A stretch of 64,000 nucleotides of DNA from Mucidula mucida (lineage: Eukaryota; Basidiomycota; Agaricomycetes; Agaricales; Physalacriaceae): NCBI GenBank assembly GCA_015501055.1, contig JADNYV010000001.1:2046001-2110000 (forward strand), written 5' to 3'. Below, piece by piece: positions 63,986 through 64,000 of this stretch. The notes beneath the pieces were generated by a model that did no database searches, was not told where the DNA came from, and was given only the letters and a program-made list of their open reading frames with translations. The position numbers and the translations under genes were made by a program. The stretch's first letter is position 1; each line of letters begins with the position of its first letter.

Positions 63986-64000
63986 GTTGGCAAACGACTG

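Larger units (their letters stand above)
61950..64000. repeat. Inverted duplication E (partner of D), may continue past the window edge
   Basis: Reverse complement of about 51556-53675. The right end reads GGTCGTTGGCAAACGACTG, the counterpart of CAGTCGTTTGCCAGACGAC at 51556, and reaches the window end. The true outer boundary is therefore not visible. The arm contains the AFG3 5' end, the shared divergent promoter and kinase E with its G-rich repeats. Confidence 0.88.

Noticed and set aside
1..64000. Retrotransposon or DNA transposon genes
   Set aside because: I found no reverse transcriptase, integrase, transposase or helicase motifs in any frame inspected.

Overview
The window looks like a nuclear chromosome segment of a basidiomycete fungus, most likely an Agaricomycete. 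Genes sit close together on both strands and are split by many 45-60 nt GT-AG introns. The recognisable proteins are eukaryotic and fungal: cyclophilin PPIL2, PPR, Mim2-like, ESCRT-III Vps20, prefoldin 6, WRAP73, an m-AAA protease and a secreted PL3 pectate lyase. The genus cannot be fixed from the sequence. The pectate lyase fits a plant-associated or litter-decay lifestyle, which is inference.

Layout. 1-8.2 kb: PPIL2-like cyclophilin (runs off the left edge), divergent mitochondrial PPR protein, Mim2-like protein, hexose-type transporter and an uncharacterised small gene. 9.2-20.9 kb is a duplication-rich block. Two inverted copies of a Ran1/Ksp1-like kinase module (A at 9.2-11.6 kb, B at 18.1-20.2 kb) enclose a broken enoyl-CoA hydratase, a small hypothetical gene and two convergent epoxide hydrolases. 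Module B lies between a complete VPS20 gene and a second copy of that gene's 3' end. 20.7-27.7 kb: VPS20, mitochondrial-type PP2C, gamma-glutamyltransferase, prefoldin 6 and mitochondrial ribosomal protein uS17m. 28.5-38 kb: two tandem DHA1-type MFS exporters, WRAP73 and an IucA/IucC-type NRPS-independent siderophore synthetase. 39.5-45.5 kb: a full ABCC transporter. 45.5-50.5 kb: a third epoxide hydrolase (broken at its catalytic His), a hypothetical gene, a further hydrolase fragment and kinase module C. 51.5-64 kb: a second inverted duplication (D/E) of a related kinase plus the 5' end of an AFG3-type m-AAA protease. It encloses the pectate lyase, urease accessory UreD, a Dal5-like permease and the complete protease gene.

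Working links. UreD and the Dal5-like permease form a plausible nitrogen-acquisition pair. The siderophore synthetase lies about 0.4 kb from WRAP73 and 2.6 kb from the MFS exporter pair, so export of its product is possible but unproven. Kinase copies are repeatedly found next to epoxide hydrolase genes or fragments, which suggests a co-mobilised segment.

Caveat. Many genes carry single-base frameshifts, including the highly conserved prefoldin 6 and the otherwise well-preserved siderophore synthetase. Some indels are shared by two kinase copies and so look real. Others, such as the many single-base deletions in kinase E, look like residual sequencing errors. Every pseudogene call here should be read with that in mind. 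Coordinates of multi-exon genes give the outer limits of the CDS, introns included.
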